Positions 1-6,380 of a DNA stretch of 16,508 nt are shown here, piece after piece. Source of the DNA: an uncultured Actinomycetes bacterium (GTDB lineage: Bacteria; Actinomycetota; Thermoleophilia; Solirubrobacterales; 70-9); assembly GCA_937907435.1 (NCBI GenBank), contig CALCIA010000201.1, positions 1 to 16,508 on the forward strand. Reading direction: 5' to 3'. A program made the translations under genes and the position numbers. Numbering within the stretch: position 1 is the stretch's first letter; every line of letters begins with the position of its first letter. The notes beneath the pieces are model-generated. The model was given only the letters and a program-made list of their open reading frames with translations, made no database searches and was not told the DNA's origin.

Positions 1-53
1 CCCCCGCACCCGCCATCTCGGACGGCCGCCAGCGCCCCGGACCCCCGCCCCCC
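1..53. other. C-rich non-coding window edge
   Basis: This stretch is dominated by C runs and has no credible coding sequence or recognisable signal. It directly precedes the TTGACA -35 box. Together with the G runs at the far end of the window it may mark the edge of an assembled contig, where coverage tends to fail in extreme-GC runs. That last point is inference. Confidence 0.4.
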
Positions 54-82
54 TTGACACCGCCGCCCCATCGTGAAAGATT
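54..82 (+). promoter_or_regulatory. Putative sigma-70-type promoter of the catabolic operon
   Basis: A perfect TTGACA -35 hexamer lies at 54-59. After 16 or 17 bases comes a weak -10 region, AAAGAT or AAGATT, at 76-82, matching three of six consensus positions. Transcription would start near 88-90, just ahead of the palindrome at 95-110. The AT-richer patch from 71 to 150 stands out from its surroundings, as expected for a promoter and leader. No other comparable -35 box was seen before the downstream operon genes, so this is the best candidate for the main operon promoter. Confidence 0.5.
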
Positions 83-94
83 TCTCGCCGTCGC

Positions 95-117
95 ATCCTG
101 GATACAGGATTCAGGAT
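95..117 (+). promoter_or_regulatory. Putative GntR/FCD operator: perfect palindrome plus an extra half-site
   Basis: ATCCTG-GATA-CAGGAT at 95-110 is an inverted repeat with perfect 6-base arms. A third CAGGAT follows at 112-117. Its core TGGATACA differs by one base from the TGTATACA-like cores bound by many FCD-type GntR regulators. It sits just downstream of the predicted transcription start and about 40 bases before the regulator's own start. That position suits autorepression by roadblock. Assignment to the adjacent GntR protein is inference from position and motif type. Confidence 0.55.
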
Positions 118-135
118 GGCGCGAAATGGGAATCT

Positions 136-143
136 GGAAGGGA
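136..143 (+). promoter_or_regulatory. Ribosome binding site that decides the TTG start of the GntR gene
   Basis: GGAAGGGA at 136-143 is a strong Shine-Dalgarno sequence and lies 7 bases before TTG 151. The in-frame GTG at 73 has no such site and falls between the -35 and -10 boxes, so it would probably not be on the transcript. Confidence 0.6.
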
Positions 144-150
144 TGTTGTT

Positions 151-834
151 TTGAGCGAAGCAGTGCAGTGGCGCAGCAGGGTGCGCCTGGTCGATGAGGT
201 CGCGCAGGAGCTGCGGGAGCGGATCTATGCCGGGACCTACGAGGCCGGGATGCCACTTCGTCAGGAGCAGTTGGCCGAGGAACTGCAGGTGAGCCGGACC
301 CCGTTGCGCGAGGCGCTGCGGGTGCTGGAACGGGAGGGGCTGCTGAAAAGCGAGCCCGGGCGGGGCGCGCGGGTCGTCTCCGCCGACATCAAGAAGCTGC
401 TCGACGCCTACCAGCTGCGGGAAGTGATCGACGGGCTCGCCGCCCGGCTCGCCGCCCGCTCCGAGGACGTCGAGGCGCGGCAGGCGCTGGCGAAGATGGT
501 CGCCGACCAGCACGCGGCGCTGGAGCCTTGGCACGCCGCCGGCTACGTGCTCAGCAACGTCGAGTTCCACGTCGCCGTGATCGAGCTGGCCGACAACGAG
601 TACCTGGCCGGGCAGATCCCGCTGGTGCGGATGACCTCCCAGGTCTTCATGCCGGTCGGGCCGGTCGAGAAGGAGCGGGCGACGCTTGCCGTCTCCGAGC
701 ACCAGCTGGTCGCCGAGGCGATCGCCGCCGGCGAAGCCGAGGAGGCGGAGCGCCTCGCCCGCGCCCACATCACCACCACGATCAAGCGGCTCTCCGAGGG
801 AGCGATGCCGCCGAAGAAGGGACACGCCCAATGA
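151..834 (+). CDS. GntR-family transcriptional regulator, FadR/FCD subfamily
   Basis: This is a probable ligand-responsive repressor of the operon it heads. The winged helix-turn-helix spans about residues 10-75 and includes QLAEELQVSRTPLREALRVL, the GntR hallmark. The FCD ligand domain (about 85-215) has LREVIDGLAARLAA, the NVEFH motif and a C-terminal EHQLVAEAI...AHI segment. The His residues there match the metal-binding pattern of FCD proteins. TTG 151 gives 227 residues, normal for the family. The longest in-frame extension, to GTG 73, would add 26 unconserved residues and run through the promoter and operator. The gene ends in an ATGA overlap with hyuA, so regulator and enzyme are translationally coupled. 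The effector is unknown, but is plausibly the imported substrate or an intermediate. Confidence 0.9.
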   Translation: MSEAVQWRSRVRLVDEVAQELRERIYAGTYEAGMPLRQEQLAEELQVSRTPLREALRVLEREGLLKSEPGRGARVVSADIKKLLDAYQLREVIDGLAARLAARSEDVEARQALAKMVADQHAALEPWHAAGYVLSNVEFHVAVIELADNEYLAGQIPLVRMTSQVFMPVGPVEKERATLAVSEHQLVAEAIAAGEAEEAERLARAHITTTIKRLSEGAMPPKKGHAQ

Positions 835-2942
835 AGGAGCTGTTGGTCGCCAGCGATATCGGCGGCACTTTCACCGACACGGTCACCATCAGCGGCGACG
901 GGGACGTGGGCCGCTACAAGGCTCCGTCGGTCCCCGACAACCCGGCCGCCGGCGTCCTCGCGACGCTGGAGCTGGCCGCCGAGCGCGAGGGCGTCGGGCT
1001 CGAAGAGCTGCTCGGCCGCGTCTCGCTCTTCGCCCACGGCACCACGGTGGCGACCAACGCGATGCTGGAGGGCAAGCGGGCCGCGGTCGGCCTGATCCAG
1101 ACCCGCGGCTTCGGCGACACGCTGCCGATCATGCGCGGCTTCAAGTCGCTCGGGCTCGACGAGGAGGCGGTGAAGAGCTTCCGCTCGCTGGTCAAGCAGG
1201 AGCTGGTCGTGCCGAAGCAGCTGATCGGCGAGGTCAGCGAGCGGGTCGACTACCGCGGCCGCGTGGTGATGCCGCTCGACGAGGCCGACGCGATCGCGAC
1301 GATCGACTCGCTGCGCGAGCAGGGCGCCGAGGTCTTCGCCGTCTCGCTGCTCTGGTCGTTCAAGAACGACGAGCACGAGCGCCGGCTCGCCGAGCTGATC
1401 GAGGAGCGCTGCCCGGGCGCCCTCTGCACGCTCTCCAGCGAGCTGCTGCCGCGGCTGGGCGAGTACCGCCGCTCGGTCGGCACGGCGCTGAACGCCAGCC
1501 TCCGGCCGACCGTCGCCCGCGCCGTGCGCAGCCTCGAGGACGAGCTGCGCGCCAAGGGCCTGCAGGTCGAGCCGCTCTTGATGCAGTCGAACGGCGGCCT
1601 CGCGCTGGCCTCGAACATCGATCGCGAGGCCGCCTCGACGGTGATGTCGGGACCGGTCGGCGGGGTCGTCGCCTGCCAGTACTTCGGCGAGATCGCCGGC
1701 CACCGCAACATCGTCGCCACCGACATGGGCGGCACCAGCTTCGAGGTCGGGCTGATCCTCGACGGCCGCGCGCACATCGCCAACACGACCTGGGTGGGGC
1801 GCGACGAGATCGCCCTGCCCTCGGTCTCGGTACGGACCGTCGGCGCCGGATCCGGGTCGATCGCCGCCGTCTCCGGCGGTCTCCTCCGAGTCGGCCCGGA
1901 GAGCGCCGGCGCCGTGCCGGGACCGGCTTGCTACGGGCGCGGCGGCGAGCGCCCGACCGTCGCCGACGCCGACCTCGTGCTCGGCTACCTGAACCCGGGG
2001 AACTTCCTCGACGGCCGGCTCACCCTCGACGTCGAGCGGGCCCGCGCCGCGATCGGCGCCGCGATCGCCGACCCGCTCGGCCTCAGCGTCGAGCAGGCGG
2101 CGGAGGGGATCCGCACGATCGTCGACTCGCGGATGGCCGACCTCGTCCGCACCGCGACGATCCAGCAGGGCTACGACCCCTCCGACTTCGTCCTCTACGC
2201 CTACGGCGGCGCCGGGCCGACCCACGCCGCCTCCTACGGGGCCGAGCTCGGGGTGCGGGAGATCGTCGTCCCGCTGACCGCCTCGGTGCACTCGGCCTTC
2301 GGCGTCGCCGCCTCCGACCACACCGTGGCGGAGGAGATCTCCGACCCGATCATGAGCCCGCCGGGCACCGAGGACTATGCCGCGGCGATCTCCGCCGACG
2401 ACCTCGAGGAGCGCTTCGAGCGCCTCCGCGAGCGCGCCCTCCAGGCCCTCGCCGGCTCCGGGGTCGACGTCGCCGGGGCGCGGATCGAGCGCTTCGTCGA
2501 GATGCGCTTCCGCTTCCAGATCCACGTCCTCTCGGTGCCGGTCCCGGACGGGCCGTTCGACGCCGACAAGGTCCGTGACCTGGTCCGCCGCTTCATCGAT
2601 GCCTACCAGGCGCGCTTCGGCGAAGGCTCGGCCTTCGAGGCGGCGGGGGTGGAGATGACGACCTTCCGGCTGGTCGCCTCGAGCCCGACGATCCGGCCCG
2701 AGCTGAGCCCGATCGGCGGCGGCGCGTCCTCGAACGGCGCGGGCGCCGCGAGCGCCACCCGGCGCGTCTTCCACGGCGGCGAGTGGGGCGAGGCCCTGAT
2801 CCTCGCCGCCGCCGACGTCGCCCCGGGGCTCGAGGTCGAGGGCCTCGCGATCGTCGAGATGCCGGACACGACGATCGTCGTCGGCAAGGGCCAACAAGCC
2901 GTGGTCGACGACTACGGGAACTTCGTCATCAGCCAGGGCTGA
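831..2942 (+). CDS. hyuA: Hydantoinase A/oxoprolinase-family subunit (HyuA; AcxA/ApcA-like)
   Basis: This is the ATP-dependent subunit of a hydantoinase/oxoprolinase or ketone-carboxylase-type enzyme, cytoplasmic and acting with the HyuB protein downstream. It has 703 residues, typical for the family. The ASKHA-type phosphate-binding motif DIGGTFTD is at residues 9-16, HGTTVATNAML begins at 69, MSGPVGGV lies in the middle, and a second motif DMGGTSFEV starts at D298. A short C-terminal beta-rich part ends the protein. ATG 831 overlaps the GntR stop as ATGA and matches the conserved N-terminus, so the longer upstream in-frame extension is not real. Sequence alone does not separate hydantoin or oxoproline hydrolysis from ketone carboxylation. 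The gamma-like extension on the partner favours carboxylation. Confidence 0.92.
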   Translation: MKELLVASDIGGTFTDTVTISGDGDVGRYKAPSVPDNPAAGVLATLELAAEREGVGLEELLGRVSLFAHGTTVATNAMLEGKRAAVGLIQTRGFGDTLPIMRGFKSLGLDEEAVKSFRSLVKQELVVPKQLIGEVSERVDYRGRVVMPLDEADAIATIDSLREQGAEVFAVSLLWSFKNDEHERRLAELIEERCPGALCTLSSELLPRLGEYRRSVGTALNASLRPTVARAVRSLEDELRAKGLQVEPLLMQSNGGLALASNIDREAASTVMSGPVGGVVACQYFGEIAGHRNIVATDMGGTSFEVGLILDGRAHIANTTWVGRDEIALPSVSVRTVGAGSGSIAAVSGGLLRVGPESAGAVPGPACYGRGGERPTVADADLVLGYLNPGNFLDGRLTLDVERARAAIGAAIADPLGLSVEQAAEGIRTIVDSRMADLVRTATIQQGYDPSDFVLYAYGGAGPTHAASYGAELGVREIVVPLTASVHSAFGVAASDHTVAEEISDPIMSPPGTEDYAAAISADDLEERFERLRERALQALAGSGVDVAGARIERFVEMRFRFQIHVLSVPVPDGPFDADKVRDLVRRFIDAYQARFGEGSAFEAAGVEMTTFRLVASSPTIRPELSPIGGGASSNGAGAASATRRVFHGGEWGEALILAAADVAPGLEVEGLAIVEMPDTTIVVGKGQQAVVDDYGNFVISQG

Positions 2943-2956
2943 GGGAGAGCGGAACG

Positions 2957-5143
2957 ATGAGCATCACTGCGCAGCAGACGGTTGACCCGGTCACCTTCGA
3001 GGTGATCCGCCACAAGCTCTGGTCGATCAACGAGGAGGGCTCGGCGACGATGATCCACGTCTCCGGGTCCCCGGTGGTGCACGCCACCGACTACAACTTC
3101 GGCATCTACACCGCCACCGGTGAGATGGCGGTGATCGGCGTGTACCTGCTGGTCCCGATCTACACCGGCTACATGGCGATCCAGGAGTTCCTCTCCCGCT
3201 TCGAGGACATCGAAGAGGGCGACGTCTTCATCATCAACGACCCCTACGTCGCCGCCGAGCACCAGAACGACGTGCAGTTCTGCGCGCCGTTCTTCCACGA
3301 CGGCAAGCTGATCTCCTGGATCGGCTGCATGGCCCACCAGGTCGACCTCGGCGGCACCGACGCCGGCAGCTGGTGCCCGACCGCGACCGAGGTCTACGCC
3401 GAGGGCCTGCGCATCCCGCCGGGGCGGATCGTGCGCAAGGGCGAGATCAACCAGGAGCTCTGGGACGTCGTCGTCGCCAACTCGCGGATGCCGTTCACGG
3501 TCTCCAACGACTTCACCGCCTTCCTGGCCGGGCTGAAGGTCGCCGGCGAGCGGCTCACCGAGCTCTGCGACCGCTATGGCGGCGAGACGGTGGCGGCGGT
3601 GATGGGCGGCGCGATCGACGCCTCCGAGCGGGGCCTGCGCGAGCTGCTCTCCGAGCTCCCCGACGGCACCTTCGAGCACACCAGCTTCCTCGACCGCCCG
3701 CGCGCCGACGGGGCCGACGGGGTCGAGCTGGTGAAGATCAACTGCAAGATGACGAAGACCGGCGACCGCCTGGTCTTCGACTACGACGGCTCCGACCCGC
3801 AGTCGCCCGCCTACGGGATGGCGACGCGGGCGGGGACGGTCGGCGCCGTCGCCACCCTGATGCTCTGCCTGTTCGGCTCCGAGCTGCCCTGGAACCACGG
3901 GCTGATGCGCCCGGTCGAGGTGGTGGCCGAGGACGGCCTCTGCGTGACCGCGGTCGAGCCGATGCCGGTCTCCGGCGGCGCCGCGGGCGCCAACTGGGTG
4001 GCGATGAACGCCGCCGCGGGGTGCATCGCGAAGATGGTCAGCTTCAGCGACCGCTACGCCGGGCTCGCCTTCGGGCCCGGCGACGGCTCCTGGCAGCTCG
4101 CCCAGTTCGGCGGCCTGAACCAGTACGGCGAGCCGTTCGCGGCGATGTACCTCGACTCGCTGCTCTTCGGCGGGCCGGCCTTCGCCGACCGCGACGGGGT
4201 CGACTCCGGCGGCGCGATGGTGATCCTCGGCGGCGGCACCCAGGACGTCGAGCAGCAGGAGGTCAACCAGCCGCTGCTCTACCTCTGGCGCCGCGAGGTC
4301 GCCGACTCGGGCGGCGCCGGGCGCCACCGCGGCGGCAACGGGATCGAGTTCGCGATGACCCCGATTGACACCGAGGAGGTGGTCGGGGTGATGGCGACGC
4401 ACGGCATCGCGCTGCCGAACCGGACCGGGATCTTCGGCGGCCTGCCGGGCTCCTGCGCGCGCTTCGAGATGGTCCGCGGCGGCCAGGCGCTGGAGCGGCT
4501 CGGCGACGGCGCCGCGATCACCTCGCTGGAGGACTCCGGCGGCGCCTACCAGGTCCTGCCGAGCGTCTCCGCCGGGCTCGTCGTCAAGCACGGCGAGATC
4601 GTCAACGTCCGCATGCAGAACGGCGGCGGCTACGGCGACCCCTTGCTGCGCGAGCCGGAGCGGGTGGTGGAGGACCTGCGCGACGGCGCGGTCTCGCCGT
4701 CGGTGGCGCGGGAGATCTACGGCGTCGTCGCCGACGACGGGAAGCTCGACCGCGCCGCCACCGAGGCCGCCCGCGAGGATATCCGGGCGAACCGGCGCCG
4801 GCGGATGGCGGCGCCGACCGGCCGGCCCGCCGACGAGGAGCCGGCTCAGCTGCCGGAGGGGCGCTGGGGCGAGTCGCTGGTCCTGCGCTCCGGCGACGGC
4901 GGCGGGGTGACCGCGCACTGCGCCCACTGCGACGCCGACCTGGGGACGCCGGGCCATGACTGGCACGCCCTGGTCGGGACGATCGAGCTCGGCGCCGCCG
5001 ACCTCGGGCCGTTGATCGATGTACACGAGGAGCTGGAGGCGCGGCAGTACGTCTGTCCACACTGCGTCGCCGCGCTCTGGGTTGAGGTGGTTCCGGTGTC
5101 TGGGAACGGGTGGAACGACTTTGACTTTTCACCGAAGGCCTGA
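2957..5143 (+). CDS. hyuB: Hydantoinase B-family subunit fused to an acetone-carboxylase-gamma-like zinc ribbon
   Basis: This is the partner subunit of HyuA, 728 residues. The hydantoinase B core covers about residues 8-640: INDPYVAAEHQNDV from about 93, AHQVDLGGTDAGSW from 126, EGLRIPPGRI, and the family end motif NGGGYGDPLLREPERV. After a charged linker the last ~85 residues form a separate module with CAHC (C655, C658) and CPHC (C700, C703), ending in a VEVVP...DFDF tail. Two CX2C pairs 41 residues apart suggest one zinc site. The QYVCPHCVAALWVEV pattern resembles the gamma subunits (AcxC/ApcB) of acetone and acetophenone carboxylases, where that subunit is separate and binds zinc. I infer an ATP-dependent carboxylase of a ketone-like substrate. 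A hydantoinase remains possible. ATG 2957 has GGGAG at 2943-2947. The gene lies 14 bases after hyuA. Confidence 0.88.
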   Translation: MSITAQQTVDPVTFEVIRHKLWSINEEGSATMIHVSGSPVVHATDYNFGIYTATGEMAVIGVYLLVPIYTGYMAIQEFLSRFEDIEEGDVFIINDPYVAAEHQNDVQFCAPFFHDGKLISWIGCMAHQVDLGGTDAGSWCPTATEVYAEGLRIPPGRIVRKGEINQELWDVVVANSRMPFTVSNDFTAFLAGLKVAGERLTELCDRYGGETVAAVMGGAIDASERGLRELLSELPDGTFEHTSFLDRPRADGADGVELVKINCKMTKTGDRLVFDYDGSDPQSPAYGMATRAGTVGAVATLMLCLFGSELPWNHGLMRPVEVVAEDGLCVTAVEPMPVSGGAAGANWVAMNAAAGCIAKMVSFSDRYAGLAFGPGDGSWQLAQFGGLNQYGEPFAAMYLDSLLFGGPAFADRDGVDSGGAMVILGGGTQDVEQQEVNQPLLYLWRREVADSGGAGRHRGGNGIEFAMTPIDTEEVVGVMATHGIALPNRTGIFGGLPGSCARFEMVRGGQALERLGDGAAITSLEDSGGAYQVLPSVSAGLVVKHGEIVNVRMQNGGGYGDPLLREPERVVEDLRDGAVSPSVAREIYGVVADDGKLDRAATEAAREDIRANRRRRMAAPTGRPADEEPAQLPEGRWGESLVLRSGDGGGVTAHCAHCDADLGTPGHDWHALVGTIELGAADLGPLIDVHEELEARQYVCPHCVAALWVEVVPVSGNGWNDFDFSPKA

Positions 5144-5219
5144 GATGGCCGTACCGACATGCAGCACTAAAGGGATAGGGAGTTGAACTAGGAGATGTCC
5201 TGCAGATGGGAGTCGAGAG
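5144..5219 (+). promoter_or_regulatory. Short gap and strong ribosome binding site before the binding-protein gene
   Basis: This 76-base gap is purine-rich and AT-richer than its neighbours. It holds several Shine-Dalgarno-like runs; the one that fits the start is GGGAG at 5208-5212, 7 bases before ATG 5220. A weak 4-base-arm repeat, AGGA-GATG-TCCT, lies at 5190-5201. A TTGACT at 5121-5126 inside the end of hyuB could be a -35 box, but no convincing -10 follows, so I do not call a promoter. No copy of the upstream palindrome is present. Confidence 0.4.
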
Positions 5220-6380
5220 ATGTTGCGTAAGTCACTGTTAGCTATGGCGGTACTGCTCCTCGCCGGCCTGGTCGTCGCGGGCTGCGGTTCCTCGTCGAGC
5301 TCGAGCTCGAGCTCGAGCGAACCGGCGGAATCGAGTGAAACCGCGAGCGCCGAATCGGAAGGCACCGGCGGCGAAGAAGCCGGCGCCGAAGAATCCTCCG
5401 GCGGCGAAGAATTCTCGGTCTACCTGTCGAACAACTACATGGGTAACGAGTGGCGGCCGCAGATGGAGAACATCGCGAAGTACATCGCGAGCCAGCCTCC
5501 CTACAACGGCAAGGTCAACCTGCAGATCAAGAACGTGGAACTGACGCCGACGGCGCAGATCCAGTCGCTGCAGTCGATCATCCGCGAAGACCCTGACGCG
5601 ATCATGGTCGACGCCGCCTCGCCGACCGCGCTGAACCCGGTGCTGGCCCAGGCCTGCGCGAAAGGCATCCTGGTCTTCAGCTTCGACCAGGTGGTCACCG
5701 AGCCCTGCGCCTACAAGCTGCCCGAGGACTACGAAAAGCAGGCCAAGGACATGGCCAACTGGCTCGGCACGGTGCTCAAAGGCAAGGGCAAGATCCTGAT
5801 GGACACCGGCCTGGCGGGCATCGCGATCTCCACCACCTTCGAAGAAGTGTGGAAGGAAACCCTGGCCGAAAAGTACCCCGGGATCGAAATCGTCGGGACC
5901 TTCTCCAGCGAATACGCACCCGGTCCGGAGCTCAAAGGCGTGTCCCAGGACCTCGCCCAGGCCTCCGAAGTCAACGGCATCCTGAGCGGCGGCTACTGCT
6001 CCTCGGACGTCAAAGCGCTGAAGCAGGCCGGCCGCGAACTGGTGCCGATGACCTGCCTCGACGTGAACGGCAACGAGCAGGTGTGTGAAGAAGAAGGACT
6101 GCCCTGCTTCTTCTTCGGCGCCCCCGCCTACGTGAGCGGCATCGCGATCGAACACATCGTCGACCTGCTCGAAGAAAGCAAAGAATACGAAAAAGAAGAA
6201 CCGTACTTCGAGAAAAACTTCCTCTCGAAGAAGGGCAACATCAAATTCGAAAACCTTCAGGAAACCGAACCGCTGACGCCTGAAGTCAACTACTACCCGA
6301 AAGATTCGCCGTCGCTGATCACCCCGATCACCTACGGCGAATGGAACATGACTCCGCCGATCGTCCTCGGCGAAGAATGA
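5220..6380 (+). CDS. Ribose-type ABC transporter substrate-binding lipoprotein
   Basis: This is the extracytoplasmic solute receptor of the importer encoded next to it, 386 residues. The N-terminus is a lipoprotein signal: MLRKS, a hydrophobic stretch, and lipobox VAGC with the lipidated Cys at 22. A run of ten Ser (24-33) and an acidic Glu/Ser/Gly linker to about residue 64 tether the receptor. The rest is a two-lobed periplasmic-binding-protein fold of the sugar group (Peripla_BP_4-like), with QIQSLQSIIREDPDAIMVDA and later GILSGGYCSSDVKALKQAG. Six further Cys may form disulfides. The ligand is a small polar compound, not necessarily a sugar. Codon use is odd: by my count Glu is GAA 39 times and GAG 7 times, whereas neighbouring genes use mainly GAG. 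The stop overlaps the ATPase start as ATGA. Confidence 0.9.
   Translation: MLRKSLLAMAVLLLAGLVVAGCGSSSSSSSSSSEPAESSETASAESEGTGGEEAGAEESSGGEEFSVYLSNNYMGNEWRPQMENIAKYIASQPPYNGKVNLQIKNVELTPTAQIQSLQSIIREDPDAIMVDAASPTALNPVLAQACAKGILVFSFDQVVTEPCAYKLPEDYEKQAKDMANWLGTVLKGKGKILMDTGLAGIAISTTFEEVWKETLAEKYPGIEIVGTFSSEYAPGPELKGVSQDLAQASEVNGILSGGYCSSDVKALKQAGRELVPMTCLDVNGNEQVCEEEGLPCFFFGAPAYVSGIAIEHIVDLLEESKEYEKEEPYFEKNFLSKKGNIKFENLQETEPLTPEVNYYPKDSPSLITPITYGEWNMTPPIVLGEE
5295..5318 (+). repeat. Four tandem copies of TCGAGC in the polyserine linker
   Basis: The hexamer TCGAGC is repeated four times without mismatch and encodes Ser-Ser per copy within the linker just behind the lipidated Cys. Slippage would change linker length by two Ser per unit without a frameshift. 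The codons alternate TCG and AGC. Confidence 0.85.

Noticed and set aside
73..150. N-terminal extension of the GntR gene from GTG 73
   Set aside because: It lacks a ribosome site and runs through the -10 region and palindrome. TTG 151 has a strong Shine-Dalgarno at the right distance.
143..154. Tiny ORF ATG TTG TTT TGA whose stop overlaps TTG 151
   Set aside because: The Shine-Dalgarno overlaps this ATG, so it cannot serve it. Probably coincidence.
543..2897. 784-codon ORF on the minus strand opposite hyuA
   Set aside because: A long open frame opposite a GC-rich gene is expected. The translation is low-complexity Arg/Ala/Gly/Asp with no motif, while the + strand has clear HyuA motifs.
4777..4784. 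GGATATCC palindrome inside hyuB
   Set aside because: Only 8 bases, within conserved coding sequence and unlike the operator at 95-110. Expected by chance.
2912..5062. 716-codon ORF on the minus strand opposite hyuB
   Set aside because: Shadow frame of hyuB with biased composition and no recognisable domain.
5190..5201. AGGA-GATG-TCCT as a second operator before the binding-protein gene
   Set aside because: The arms are only 4 bases and do not match the upstream palindrome.
5195..5230. 11-residue ORF overlapping the start of the binding-protein gene
   Set aside because: AGGAG abuts the ATG with no spacing, and nothing else supports translation.
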